64,000 nucleotides of DNA from Methylobacterium frigidaeris (GCF_022179185.1 NZ_BPQJ01000018.1:62001-126000), one strand, 5' to 3'. Shown: positions 36,512 to 45,798, counted from the first letter of the stretch. Notes: generated by a model from the letters alone, not told the origin. Numbers and translations are program-made.

Positions 36512-37090
36512 ATGCTCGACCTGTCCACCCGCGCGCCGGTGAAGATCGCCCGCGTCGAGCAGCCGCGCTACACAGCCATGGCGCAGGGCCTGCACTGGCT
36601 CACCGCCGCCCTGGTGCTGGCGGTGCTGCCGCTCGCCTGGATCGCCGTGAGCCTGCCGGCGAGCCCGGCCAAGGGCTTCTACTTCCAGCTGCACAAGTCG
36701 GTCGGCATCACGATCTTCGCCATCGTCGCCCTCCGCATCCTGTGGCGGGCCTGGAATCCGGCCCCACCGGAAGTCTACGTGCCGCGAGGCCTCGCCCTCC
36801 TCGGCCGGATCAACCACTGGCTGCTCTACCTCGTGTTCCTGCTGATGCCGGTGAGCGGCTTCGTGATGTCGGCTGCCGCCGGCAACACGACGCAGTACTT
36901 CTTCCTCTTCCCGATCCCGCCCTTCATGGAGAAGAACGAGGCGGTGTCCAAGCTCGCCGACCAGATCCACCTGGCCGGCCAGTACGCGGTCTACGCCCTC
37001 GTGGCGCTGCACGTGCTGGCCACCGCCTGGCACCTGATCGCCCGCCGCGACGCCCTGCTCGACCGGATGTTGCCGCGCCAGGATGTCTGA
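36512..37090 (+). CDS. Cytochrome b561
   Basis: A four-helix membrane haem b protein of the CybB family, 192 residues. Histidines in QGLHWL, FQLHKSVG, ADQIHLAGQY and VALHVLATAWH are in the positions expected for haem ligands. It oxidises quinol or transfers electrons to small acceptors. The ATG at 36512 has GAGAGGA about ten bases upstream. It is followed five bases later by the DUF3088 gene, so the two are probably co-transcribed. Confidence 0.9.
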   Translation: MLDLSTRAPVKIARVEQPRYTAMAQGLHWLTAALVLAVLPLAWIAVSLPASPAKGFYFQLHKSVGITIFAIVALRILWRAWNPAPPEVYVPRGLALLGRINHWLLYLVFLLMPVSGFVMSAAAGNTTQYFFLFPIPPFMEKNEAVSKLADQIHLAGQYAVYALVALHVLATAWHLIARRDALLDRMLPRQDV

Positions 37091-37095
37091 GGGCC

Positions 37096-37443
37096 GTGCT
37101 CCGCGATCACCTCTACCTGCTGGCTCCTGATTTCACCGACCCGGCCTTCCCGGGCCGGCGCTTCTACTGCTGGCACTGCGCCCTGATCGAGGGCGTGCTC
37201 GCGGGCTTTCCCGCTCTGGCCGGGCGCCTCGACGTGACGCGCCTGCCCTGGCCGCACCCACGGCAGGCGCTGGTCGATCGCCTCGGTGAAGGCCACCAGT
37301 CGCTGCCGCTCCTGATTCTGGCTCCCGACGCGCCGGACGGCCTCGCCACCGGCCGCCACGGCGACCTGCGCTTCGTCGACGACAAGGACGCGATCCTGCG
37401 GGCCCTGCACGCGCGCCACGGCTTTCCGGAGCCGCATCCGTGA
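37096..37443 (+). CDS. DUF3088 family protein
   Basis: 115 residues, soluble, function unknown. The family pattern is clear: DHLYLLAPDFTDPAFPGRRF, then YCWHCALIEGVLA, RLPWPHPR, and LPLLILAPDAP. The CWHC motif resembles a thioredoxin-like fold site. The GTG at 37096 is the only plausible start, with AGGG just upstream. Confidence 0.8.
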   Translation: MLRDHLYLLAPDFTDPAFPGRRFYCWHCALIEGVLAGFPALAGRLDVTRLPWPHPRQALVDRLGEGHQSLPLLILAPDAPDGLATGRHGDLRFVDDKDAILRALHARHGFPEPHP

Positions 37444-37638
37444 GGGATGCGATCGTCCCGGCCGGCCCTCGCAGCCTCTCTCCGGCTTCGTGCGGATAGC
37501 ACCTCCGGGCGGCACGCGCCGGATGCGCGCTTTTGCAGCAACCGCGGGCGTTGCACGAAGCCGGGCCGTTGGCGATGACCCAGAGGGTACGACATCGGGA
37601 CTAGCCATCCGGTCTCCCGCGCAGGAGGTGACGCAAGC

Positions 37639-39120
37639 GTGACCGAGCGCCGCGACGAGAGCCGCATCGCGACCGAGCTGACCCGGACCGGCGCCAGCCC
37701 CGATCCGTTCGCGGCGGCCGTGCGGGCGACGCGCATGCCGATGGTGATCACCGATCCGCACCGGCCCGACAACCCGATCGTCTTCGTCAACGACGCGTTC
37801 ACGAGGCTGACCGGATACGACCGGGACGAGATCCTCGGCCGCAATTGCCGCTTCCTCCAGGGCCCTGAGACCGATCCCGACGATGTCGCGCGGATCCGCG
37901 ACGCGATCGAGCGCCGGGTCCCGATCGAGATCGACCTCCTCAACCACAAGAAGACCGGCGAGGCGTTCTGGAACCGCCTGCTCGTCTCGCCGGTCTTCGG
38001 CGAGGACGGCCGGCTCACCTACTTCTTCGCCTCGCAGTTCGACGTGACGCTGGAGCGCGACCGGCTGGTGCGCCTGCAACGCGACCGCGACGCGCTGGAG
38101 CGGGAGATCGAGCGACGCTCGCTCGCCCTGCGGCGGAGCGAGGAGCGCCTCCACTTCATCCTCAAGGCCTCCCGCCTCGGCTCCTGGACCCTCAATCTCG
38201 CCGACATGCGGCTGATGGCGTCCGAGAGCTGCAAGCGCACGATGGGCCGGGATCCCGGCGAGCCGTTCACCTTCGACGACTTGATCGACGCGATCCTGCC
38301 GGAGGACCGCGACCGGATGCAGGCCGCGATCCGGGACTCGGTGGAGACCCGCAGCGACTACGACATCGAGTACCGGATCCGCATGCCGACCGGCGAGGTG
38401 CGCTGGCTGCAGATCCGCGGCCAGCCCTTCTACGACGCGGACGGCGCAGCCCTGAGCATGGCCGGCGTGACGCTCGACGTGACCGAGCGCAAGCGCGGCG
38501 AGGAGCACCGGGCCCTGCTCGCCGAGGAACTGAACCACCGGGTGAAGAACTCGATGGCGACGATCCAGTCGATCGCCAACCAGACCCTGACCCACGCCAC
38601 CTCGCTCAGCGAGGCGCGCACAGCCTTCAACGCCCGCCTGCAATCGCTCTCGGCCGCCCACGACGTCCTGACCCGCGATGCTTGGGAGGGCGCGACCCTG
38701 TCGGAGATCGCCGACGAGGCCCTGCGCCCGTTCCGCACCGGCGCGGGCCTGCGCTTCACGATCGGCGGACCGCCGGTCCGCCTGCCGCCCCGGCTGGCAC
38801 TCGCCTTCGTGATGGCCCTGCATGAACTGGCGACGAACGCGGTCAAGTACGGCGCGCTCTCCACCGCCCAGGGCCGGGTGCTCCTCCGCTGGGAGGTGAC
38901 CGGCGACGGGCGCCTGCGGCTGCGCTGGGAGGAGACCGGCGGCCCGCCGGTCTCGGCCCCGACCCGGCGCGGGTTCGGCTCGCGGATGATCGAGCGCGTG
39001 CTGGCCGCCGAGACCGGCGGCACCGCGGAGGTCGAGTATCGGCCGGGCGGCGTGGTGGCGAGTGTGGAGGCGCCGTTGCCGGAGGTGGGGGTGCCTGTGG
39101 GTGGGAAAGCTGGCGGTTGA
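37639..39120 (+). CDS. LOV-PAS sensor histidine kinase, HWE family
   Basis: A 493-residue soluble photoreceptor kinase. The LOV domain has photoactive Cys70 in GRNCRFLQG. A second PAS domain follows (EERLHFILKASRLGSWTL). The C-terminal HWE kinase has phospho-acceptor His300 in EELNHRVKNSMATIQ, the HELATNAVKYGALS ATP-binding motif and a RLRWEETGGPPV W-E motif. Such kinases in Hyphomicrobiales commonly feed the PhyR general stress pathway, which is relevant to the EcfG-like promoters here, but no direct link is visible. The start is GTG with GGAGGTG upstream. Confidence 0.93.
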   Translation: MTERRDESRIATELTRTGASPDPFAAAVRATRMPMVITDPHRPDNPIVFVNDAFTRLTGYDRDEILGRNCRFLQGPETDPDDVARIRDAIERRVPIEIDLLNHKKTGEAFWNRLLVSPVFGEDGRLTYFFASQFDVTLERDRLVRLQRDRDALEREIERRSLALRRSEERLHFILKASRLGSWTLNLADMRLMASESCKRTMGRDPGEPFTFDDLIDAILPEDRDRMQAAIRDSVETRSDYDIEYRIRMPTGEVRWLQIRGQPFYDADGAALSMAGVTLDVTERKRGEEHRALLAEELNHRVKNSMATIQSIANQTLTHATSLSEARTAFNARLQSLSAAHDVLTRDAWEGATLSEIADEALRPFRTGAGLRFTIGGPPVRLPPRLALAFVMALHELATNAVKYGALSTAQGRVLLRWEVTGDGRLRLRWEETGGPPVSAPTRRGFGSRMIERVLAAETGGTAEVEYRPGGVVASVEAPLPEVGVPVGGKAGG

Positions 39121-39470
39121 GATCGCGGGGTCAGCTGCGAGGGGGACCGGCTTTCGATCCTCGGAAGGTCTTGAAACAGCGGAGCGGACGCATTCGCGGG
39201 CCCCATCGTCGACCTCTACGATGCTTCTACCGCTCTGTTGCGACCCGTGAGAACCGAAGGCCATCGAGGCCTTTCTCGCCAAGGCGAGCAGCAGATATCT
39301 TCGGATAGGGTTGCCGATCCGAAAACCGCAGAGCACTTATACCGCCGAACCGTCGAACGGAAACGTTCGAAGGTGCAAGGTAAGCCCCAACGGGCGCCGG
39401 CGCTGATGCGCCGGTCGCCTTCGCATCGACACGTCGATGTGAAGGCGCGAGGGTATTACGTCCGAGCGTT
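39121..39470. other. Intergenic region with hairpins
   Basis: 350 bases between convergent genes. A long hairpin lies at 39418-39445: CCTTC and CATCGAC arms pair with GTCGATG and GAAGG around single mismatches. A smaller CCGGCGC/GCGCCGG hairpin lies just before. Neither has a T-run. No gene was recognised. Confidence 0.45.
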
Positions 39471-39887
39471 TCAGGTCACCGGCAATGGATAGCGCTCAAT
39501 CAAAACATCCGTATCGCCGGCTGTCACCTCGAGCACTTGATTGACGAGATCGTCGCCGAGGACCGCGATTTCGCCGAGCGCGATGTCGAACAGCTCCTCC
39601 TGCAGGGCGAGGTTCATGCCAAGAGGCCCGTTCAAACAGACGAGCCCAGCATGGATCGGCTGCGCCGCGTGCAGCCCTGGCTTGCCCGGGGCACCAGCAG
39701 GGCCGCGGAAATCATAGGAGTTCTTCGTCACCAGCGTCCAATCGCCATCGACGGCCCAGCGGATCAGATTCCAGTCCTGGATTCCACCAAGGCCGAGCCA
39801 GTGAACGTGCGAGGACTCCGCATACCCTCTGTCTCGAGCCATCGTCGTCAACTTCTGGCTCAGGCATTCATCGACCAGGAACTTCAT
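39471..39887 (-). CDS. DUF5615 PIN-like protein (putative toxin)
   Basis: 138 residues starting MKFLVDECLS, the typical acidic first strand of DUF5615 PIN-like nucleases. Later acidic residues (RWAVDGDWTLVTKNSYDF) complete the usual cluster. The start overlaps the stop of the DUF433 gene (ATGA), the arrangement of a toxin-antitoxin pair; RNase toxin activity is inferred from the family. Confidence 0.82.
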   Translation of the reverse strand: MKFLVDECLSQKLTTMARDRGYAESSHVHWLGLGGIQDWNLIRWAVDGDWTLVTKNSYDFRGPAGAPGKPGLHAAQPIHAGLVCLNGPLGMNLALQEELFDIALGEIAVLGDDLVNQVLEVTAGDTDVLIERYPLPVT

Positions 39888-40531
39888 CTGGCTGTCTTGC
39901 GCTGTACGACCTTGCGCTCGACGTGCTTCGTGCCGGTGGTCAGAGCCGTGCCGCGCGGCCGACCGCGCTGCGGGTGGGCGGTGGCATAGATGATCGCGAG
40001 CTCGATCTGGCGATCGGTCAGCGACGGGTAAGCATCGCGGATGCGCTCGATCGGTTCGCCGTCACCCGCCGACGCGGCAACGTCGTGAACAAGCACGCGC
40101 GTCCCGCGCAGCACTTCAGCGCCGCTCATCACGTCCTCGTCGCGCGCGACGGCAGCCTCGGCCTCGCGCAGCCTCTCATAGCCGCCGGCGGTGAGTGCGA
40201 TGAATGGGGCGAGATCGACACTCCAGTATTGCTCGCCGAGCTTCCAGTTCTCGCGCGCGAGCGCCTCGCAGTGATCGAACTCGACGTAGCGCAATCGATC
40301 CTCGAAGCGATTAATGATATGCTTGCGTAATCCCGGCGTGAAGGTATCGGCCGCCGCATGGTAGAAGGCGATCATCACGCAGGCACCGGGCGTGAGCCGG
40401 CGGCCGCCGTCGAGCACATAGAATCCCTTCGGGAGCACATGCTCGTCGATCGCACGGTCGACCGCCCTCACGGCGATGCCGGAGATGAACGCCGCTTGCG
40501 CAGGGCGGAGCAGGTTGGCTCGTTCACCCAT
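39884..40531 (-). CDS. DUF433 domain protein (putative antitoxin)
   Basis: 215 residues. The N-terminal part (LRPAQAAFISGIAVRAVDRA) looks like a DNA-binding helix-turn-helix region. The C-terminal DUF433 domain (GAEVLRGTRVLVHDVAAS and ERIRDAYPSLTDRQIELAI) is the common antitoxin partner of DUF5615 toxins. The ATG at 40531 was preferred to an upstream in-frame start. A short inverted repeat just upstream may be its autoregulatory operator. Confidence 0.83.
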   Translation of the reverse strand: MGERANLLRPAQAAFISGIAVRAVDRAIDEHVLPKGFYVLDGGRRLTPGACVMIAFYHAAADTFTPGLRKHIINRFEDRLRYVEFDHCEALARENWKLGEQYWSVDLAPFIALTAGGYERLREAEAAVARDEDVMSGAEVLRGTRVLVHDVAASAGDGEPIERIRDAYPSLTDRQIELAIIYATAHPQRGRPRGTALTTGTKHVERKVVQRKTAR

Positions 40532-40833
40532 GATCGCCTCAATAATTCTTCCGCATAAAAGGAAGATATATGGACGGCCCCTCCGCTTCAATGGATCGGT
40601 GCCCGGCGCTGACGCGAGATTGCCCACCATGGTCGACTTGAGAGCAAGGTCGCATCGACAGCGTAGAGAACCGTTTCCGATGCCATCCGTGAGGACGGAG
40701 CTTGAGCGGCTGGTTCACAGTGAGCCATTTATCGAAGGGCTGGGGCGTACAGGAGCAGGGCAAATCGCGGATGAGAGCGAACAAACGCTGATCGTGCGCT
40801 GCAGGGCCAAAGGCCAAGGGCCGCTCCCCAGCG
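40532..40833. promoter_or_regulatory. Promoter region of the DUF433/DUF5615 pair
   Basis: An AT-rich start containing TCTTCC (40547-40552) and GGAAGA (40561-40566) separated by eight bases, 16 bases from the antitoxin ATG. The rest of the 302 bases has no recognised gene; the overlapping ORFs on both strands look like shadows. Confidence 0.5.
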
Positions 40834-41748
40834 TCATTGCCTCTCTCCACGGTCAGGCCGCCCGGCCTCTGTCTCGTCCCCGCTCAACCACCGGATCACC
40901 CCCGCCAGCCGCGTCCCCTCCCCACCTTCCGGCACGATCAGCCGGAGGGGCGCCCCCGCCACCACGCGATCCCCGAACGGCGCGACGAGGCGCCCGGCCG
41001 CCAAAGCCTCTCCCACCAAGGCACTGTGTCCGATGAGCACGCCGTGGCCGGCGAGCGCGGCGTCCAGCGCGATGCCGTAGAGCGAGAATGCTGCCTCCCG
41101 GGCCGGGCGCAGGGCCCCGGCACCGTGGCGGCCGAGCCAGCGCGGCCAGTCCTCGCGCCAGACCGAATCGTGCAGAAGCGTCGCCCCGCTCAGGTCCCGC
41201 GGGTGGCGCAGGCCCGCCGCCAGCGCGGGGCCGCAGACCGGGAACAGGTCGTCCCGGGCCAGCACCACGGAGCTGCAGCCGGCGGGTGCGGCCTCGCCGA
41301 AATACAGGCCGAGGTCGACGAGCTCGCGAGCGTAGTCGGGCGGGTCGTCCCGGGTCAGGATCGCGACGTCGAGGTCGAAAGTGGCTTGCAGAGCCGGGAG
41401 CCGGGGAGCGAGCCAGAGCTGGGCGATGCAGGGCAGGGCCGCCAGCGTCAGGCTGCGCGGCCGACCGACCGCGCGCATCGCCCGCACCGCGTGGTTCAGC
41501 GCGTCGAAGGCCGTGGTGAGGGATGGCAGCACCGCCCTGCCCTCCACGGTCAGGCACAGCCCGTTCGGCCGGCGGGGGAAGAGCGGCCGGCCGAGCCAGG
41601 CTTCGAGCCCCTTCACCTGGGCGCCGATCGCCGCCGGGGTGACGTGGAGTTCCTGCGCCGCCGCCACGTAGCCGCCGTGGCGCGCCGCCGCCTCGAAGGC
41701 CCGCAGGGCGTTGAGGGAGGGCGGGGCAGCCCGGCCGGCCGGATCCAT
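40834..41748 (-). CDS. LysR-family transcriptional regulator (GcvA-like)
   Basis: 304 residues. The N-terminal winged helix has the GcvA-like motif LNALRAFEAAARHGGYVAAAQELHVT (given as LNALRAFEAAARHGG then YVAAAQELHVT), and the C-terminal type 2 periplasmic-binding domain binds an effector. It is divergent from the SHMT-like gene with 133 bases between starts, the classical arrangement for a regulator controlling its neighbour. The start at 41748 (MDPAGR) was preferred over 41775. Confidence 0.88.
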   Translation of the reverse strand: MDPAGRAAPPSLNALRAFEAAARHGGYVAAAQELHVTPAAIGAQVKGLEAWLGRPLFPRRPNGLCLTVEGRAVLPSLTTAFDALNHAVRAMRAVGRPRSLTLAALPCIAQLWLAPRLPALQATFDLDVAILTRDDPPDYARELVDLGLYFGEAAPAGCSSVVLARDDLFPVCGPALAAGLRHPRDLSGATLLHDSVWREDWPRWLGRHGAGALRPAREAAFSLYGIALDAALAGHGVLIGHSALVGEALAAGRLVAPFGDRVVAGAPLRLIVPEGGEGTRLAGVIRWLSGDETEAGRPDRGERQ

Positions 41749-41881
41749 CGCGAAGCCTCGCGTTCTTTGGGGCAAGGAAACGAGGTCAAGAAAAGCTTGG
41801 CCTGGGCCTCAGCTTATCCCGTTTGCCGATCGTCGGAGCAAGCCCGACACTGGGGCCCTGTCACCGACGGGACCCTCGAGC

Positions 41882-43150
41882 ATGCGCCTCCTCCACCCCG
41901 GCTATTTCGACCAGGGCCTCGACGCCGACCCGGAGCTGGCCGCCTCGATCCACGGCGAGCTCGCCCGGCAGCGGGACGGAATCGAGCTGATCGCCTCGGA
42001 GAACATCGTCTCGCGGCTGGTGCTCGAGGCGCAAGGGTCCGTTCTCACCAACAAGACCGTCGAGGGGCTGCCCTACGCGCGCTATTACGGCGGCGCCGAG
42101 CATGCCGACGCGATCGAGGCCCTGGCGGTGACCCGGGCGACGCGGCTGTTCGGCTGCCGCTTCGCCAACGTGCAGCCCCATTCGGGCTCGAACGCCAATG
42201 CGGGCGTCTTCCTCGGCCTCTTGACGCTCGGCGACACCATCCTGTCGATGGGCGTCGAGGCTGGAGGCCATATCAGCCACGGCCATCCGGCGACGCTGAC
42301 CGGGCGCGACTACCGGATCGTCCGCTACGGCGTGGAGCGCGAGAGCGAGCGGGTGGAGCTGGACGCGGTCGCCCGCCTCGCCCGGGAGCACAACCCGACA
42401 ATGATCGTCGCCGGCGGCTCGGCCTATGCCCGCTCCCTCGACTTCGCGGGGTTGCGGGCCATCGCCGACGAGGTCGGGGCGCTCCTGATGGTCGACATGG
42501 CGCATGTCGCCGGCCTCGTCGCCACCGGGCTCTATCCCCATCCGTTCCCGCATGCCCACGTGGTGACCTCGACCACCTACAAGTCCCTGCGCGGCGCCCG
42601 CGGCGGGCTGGTGCTGTGGAACGACCCCGCCCTGTCCGACCGGATCAATTACGGGATCTTCCCGGGCGTGCAGGGCTCGGTGATGATGCACGCGGTCGCC
42701 GCCAAGGCGGCCTGCTTCGGCGAGGCCCTGCGGCCGGAATTCCGGGCCTACAACCAGGCCGTCCTCGACAATGCCCGGGCGCTCGCCGGGAGTGTCGCCG
42801 AGGCCGGGATGCGCCTCGTCGCCGGCGGGACCGATTGCGGGCTGATGCTGGTCGATCTCTCGCCCCAGGGCGTCACCGGTGACGTGGCGGCCAAAGCCCT
42901 GGAGGCGGCGGGGCTCGCGGTCAACAAGAACCAGATCCCGTTCGACACCCGCCCGCCCGAGGCGCCCTCGGGCCTGCGCCTGTCCTCGAATGCCGGAACG
43001 GCCCGGGGCTTCGGCGTGGAGGAGTTCCGGCAGATCGGCGGCTGGATCGCCCGGGTGGTCGCGGCGCCCGACGACGCGGCTGGGTTGGCGGCGGTGCGGG
43101 ATGAGGTTCTGGCGCTCTGCCGGAGGTTTCCGATCTATGACGGGGCTTGA
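41882..43150 (+). CDS. Serine hydroxymethyltransferase-like PLP enzyme (paralogue)
   Basis: A 422-residue fold-type I PLP enzyme clearly of the SHMT family: IELIASENIVS, VQPHSGSNAN, VDMAHVAGLVATG and the PLP lysine at residue 234 (STTYKSLRG). However, two active-site positions that are Tyr55 and His228 in Escherichia coli SHMT are Thr59 and Tyr233 here, while Glu61, the YYGG tyrosine and PLP-Lys are kept. This argues for a paralogue with altered chemistry (for example alpha-methylserine or threonine-transaldolase-like). It is probably controlled by the divergent LysR regulator and ends nine bases before convergent pxpC. Confidence 0.85.
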   Translation: MRLLHPGYFDQGLDADPELAASIHGELARQRDGIELIASENIVSRLVLEAQGSVLTNKTVEGLPYARYYGGAEHADAIEALAVTRATRLFGCRFANVQPHSGSNANAGVFLGLLTLGDTILSMGVEAGGHISHGHPATLTGRDYRIVRYGVERESERVELDAVARLAREHNPTMIVAGGSAYARSLDFAGLRAIADEVGALLMVDMAHVAGLVATGLYPHPFPHAHVVTSTTYKSLRGARGGLVLWNDPALSDRINYGIFPGVQGSVMMHAVAAKAACFGEALRPEFRAYNQAVLDNARALAGSVAEAGMRLVAGGTDCGLMLVDLSPQGVTGDVAAKALEAAGLAVNKNQIPFDTRPPEAPSGLRLSSNAGTARGFGVEEFRQIGGWIARVVAAPDDAAGLAAVRDEVLALCRRFPIYDGA

Positions 43151-43159
43151 GCCCCGCCG

Positions 43160-44191
43160 CTACGGCGCATGGGCCCCCGCTCCGTCCACAACCCCGCCGA
43201 TCAAATTGCGCCCGAGCAGGAACTCGGCGCTGAAATCGGTGCGGATCAGGGGCTCCATCGCCACTGGCCCGGCCAGCACCTGAGCCTCGGCGCGCCGCGC
43301 CGCCAGAGCCTCGGCGCGATCGACGGCCCGGAAGCGGATTCGCGTGCCGCCCTGCGCCTGAGCCAGCCGCCCGAGATCCGGGCCGATCACGGTGGCGATC
43401 TTCGGGTAGCCGCCGGTGGACTGGCGGTCGGCCATCAGGACGATCGGCCAGCCCTCGCCCGGCACCTGGATCGCCCCCATGGCGATGCCGTCCGAGACGA
43501 TGTTGTAGCCCTTGGCATGGGTGAGCGGCGTGCCGTCGAGGAAGCAGGCCATCCGGTCGCCCTTGGTGGTCACCGTCCAGGGACCGGCCAGGAAGGCGGC
43601 GATCTGGTCCTCGCCGAAGTAGTCGTCCTGCGGGCCCATGACCACCCGGATCTCCTCCGGCGGGCGGACGAGCCAGGGCGCCACGAGGGCGTGGGGATCG
43701 GCCGGGCCGGGCCGCGCCTCCGCGATCGTCAGCCGGTCGCCGGCCCGCAGGGCCCGCCCGTCGAGGCCGCCGAAGCCGGAGCGGGTGTGGGTCGCGGTCG
43801 AGCCGAGGGTCGGTGCGAGGTCGAACCGGCCCGCCGCGGCGAGATAGGCCCAGGCCCCTGCCCGGCCCGCCCGCACGACGAGGTGGCTGCCGGGGTGGAG
43901 CGTCAGCGCCGAGGCCGGCGGCAGGGGCGCGCCGTCGAGGCTGATCCGGAACTCGCCGCCGGCGAGCGCGATCCCGAGCGGCCCGCCCTCGGCCGTCACC
44001 TCGACGCCGCCGAGCGACACTTCGAGGGCCGTGGCGCCGAGCGGGTTGCCGAGGGCCCGGTTGGCGGTGGCGTGGGCGAGCGGGTCCATCGGCCCGGCGG
44101 CGGTGATGCCGTAGCGCAGGTAGCCGTGGCGGCCGCCATCCTGGAGCGTCACGCCGGGGCCCGCGGAGAGGATGCTGAGACGCAAGGTCAT
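43160..44191 (-). CDS. pxpC: 5-oxoprolinase subunit PxpC
   Basis: A biotin-dependent-carboxyltransferase-like subunit of 343 residues. The family starts with SAGPGVTLQDGGRHGYLRYG and GPMDPLAHATANRALGNP, followed by FFGEDQ-like and STGGYPKIATVIGPDLGRLAQ blocks. With PxpA and PxpB it converts ATP-dependently 5-oxoproline to glutamate. It is third in the operon, overlapping pxpB by four bases (ATGA). Confidence 0.93.
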   Translation of the reverse strand: MTLRLSILSAGPGVTLQDGGRHGYLRYGITAAGPMDPLAHATANRALGNPLGATALEVSLGGVEVTAEGGPLGIALAGGEFRISLDGAPLPPASALTLHPGSHLVVRAGRAGAWAYLAAAGRFDLAPTLGSTATHTRSGFGGLDGRALRAGDRLTIAEARPGPADPHALVAPWLVRPPEEIRVVMGPQDDYFGEDQIAAFLAGPWTVTTKGDRMACFLDGTPLTHAKGYNIVSDGIAMGAIQVPGEGWPIVLMADRQSTGGYPKIATVIGPDLGRLAQAQGGTRIRFRAVDRAEALAARRAEAQVLAGPVAMEPLIRTDFSAEFLLGRNLIGGVVDGAGAHAP

Positions 44192-44922
44192 GCGGCCTCC
44201 CGGCGCTGGGCGACGACTTCGCCGGCGGCGGCCCGGCGGTCGAGGTCGGCGAAGGTGGCGGCGTCGATCGCCTCGAAGCGCAGCGTGTCGCCGACGGCGA
44301 CCGGGAATGGCTCGGGCCTTTGCGGCGCGTAGAGCCGCTCCGGCGTGCGGCCGACCACGTACCAGCCGGTCGGCATCGGGAAGGTGCCGACCGCGGCGAG
44401 TCCACCGCCGATCATGAGGGCGTTCGCCGGATGGGGCGGGCGCGGCGTGGCGCGGCGGGAGACCGCGAGGTCCTTGGGCAGGCCGCCCAGATAGGCGAAG
44501 CCCGGGGCGAAGCCGTACATGTAGACCCGGTACTCGGCCCCCGCATGCAGGGCGGCGACGCGCTCGATCGAGAGCCCCGTCGCCTGCGCCACGGCGCCGA
44601 TATCCTCGGCGCAAGCCGGATCATAGCAGCAGGGCAGCGTCCAGAGCGCGGCGCCGGCCCGCGCCGCGCCGGGGGTTGCCGCCAGCGCCAGCACCCGCTC
44701 GGCGAGGGCGTCGCGGTCGAGGACCAGGGGATCGTAGTGGATCATCAGCGAGCGGTAGGTCGGCACCGTCTCGCGCAGGCCCTCCGGCGGCGCCGAGCGG
44801 AGCGCGTCGTCGAGGGCCAGCACCCGGTCGTGGATCGCCGGATCGACGGTGGTGCCGAACTCCGCCACCAGGGCGGCCTCGCCGGCATCAAGGAGGCGGG
44901 GGCTCTGCAAGGGGGGCAGCAT
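44188..44922 (-). CDS. pxpB: 5-oxoprolinase subunit PxpB
   Basis: A 244-residue cyclophilin-like subunit, formerly KipI-type. Typical stretches are SLMIHYDPLVLD, LPCCYDPACAEDI, YRVYMYGFAPGFAYLGGLP and PTGWYVVGRTP. The ATG at 44922 lies five bases after the pxpA stop, and its own stop overlaps pxpC. It works with PxpC in the phosphorylation part of the reaction. Confidence 0.93.
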   Translation of the reverse strand: MLPPLQSPRLLDAGEAALVAEFGTTVDPAIHDRVLALDDALRSAPPEGLRETVPTYRSLMIHYDPLVLDRDALAERVLALAATPGAARAGAALWTLPCCYDPACAEDIGAVAQATGLSIERVAALHAGAEYRVYMYGFAPGFAYLGGLPKDLAVSRRATPRPPHPANALMIGGGLAAVGTFPMPTGWYVVGRTPERLYAPQRPEPFPVAVGDTLRFEAIDAATFADLDRRAAAGEVVAQRREAA

Positions 44923-44927
44923 CGGGA

Positions 44928-45689
44928 TCAGGCCCGGAACGGGGCGAGGCGCACGCCGGCGCCTTCGAGCCGGGCGCGCACGGCGCGGGCGGTGGCGACG
45001 GCGTGGGCGGAATCGCCGTGGACGCAGACCGAGCGGATCGGCGTCGGCAGGCGCCGGCCGCTCGCCGCGATGATCGCCCCCTCCTGGACCATGGCGAGCA
45101 CGCGGTCGGCGGCCTCGGCCTCGTCGGTGATCATCGCGCCGGGCTGGCCGCGGGGAATCAGGAAGCCGGCCTCGGTGTAGCCCCGGTCGGCGAAGATCTC
45201 CTGATGCACGTCGAGGCCCTGTGCCTCGCCCGCCGCGACCTGCGCGGTGAGCGCGATGGCGAGCAGCGACAGGGAGGGATCGACGGCCTTGACGGCTCTG
45301 GCGATGGCGTCCGCCACCTCCCGCTCCACCGCCGCGAGATTGGCGAGCGCCCCGTGCGCCTTGACGTAGGTGAGGCGGTGGCCCGCATAGGCCGCGAGCC
45401 CCGCCGCGGCGCCGACCTGGTAGGCGACCAGGCGCTCGACCTCGCCGGGGGTGAAGGGCAGGACCCGGCGGCCGAAGCCCCAGAGGTCCGGGTAGCCCGG
45501 ATGGGCCCCCACGGCGACGCCGCGCTCGCGCGCGATGGCGAAGGCGCGGGCCATGATCTCGGGATCGCCCGCATGCAGGCCGCAGGCCACGTTGGCCGAG
45601 GTCACGACCTCCAGCATCGCCGCGTCGTCGCCGCAGCGGTAATCGCCGAAACCCTCGCCGAGGTCCGAATTGAGGTCGATGGACAGCAT
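44928..45689 (-). CDS. pxpA: 5-oxoprolinase subunit PxpA (LamB/YcsF family)
   Basis: 253 residues. The family signature begins at MLSIDLNSDLGEGFGDY, followed by ANVACGLHAGDP, VGAHPGYPDLWGFGRR and VKAHGALAN. It provides the hydrolytic lyase part of 5-oxoprolinase. The start at 45689 was preferred to 45707 because homologues begin at this residue. It heads the pxpABC operon. Confidence 0.93.
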   Translation of the reverse strand: MLSIDLNSDLGEGFGDYRCGDDAAMLEVVTSANVACGLHAGDPEIMARAFAIARERGVAVGAHPGYPDLWGFGRRVLPFTPGEVERLVAYQVGAAAGLAAYAGHRLTYVKAHGALANLAAVEREVADAIARAVKAVDPSLSLLAIALTAQVAAGEAQGLDVHQEIFADRGYTEAGFLIPRGQPGAMITDEAEAADRVLAMVQEGAIIAASGRRLPTPIRSVCVHGDSAHAVATARAVRARLEGAGVRLAPFRA

Positions 45690-45798
45690 GGCGGATACTC
45701 CGGGCAATCGGGCGGATGCCTGTTCCTGGCATCGCCCCGGCGCCCCTGCAACCCGCGGGCCGCGCCGCCCCGGGTTGCTCCCCGCGCCGTCCCGCCCG

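Noticed and set aside
40539-40850. Minus-strand 103-codon ORF upstream of the DUF433 gene
   Set aside because: No family, no ribosome site, covers the likely promoter; I considered a transposase remnant but could not support it.
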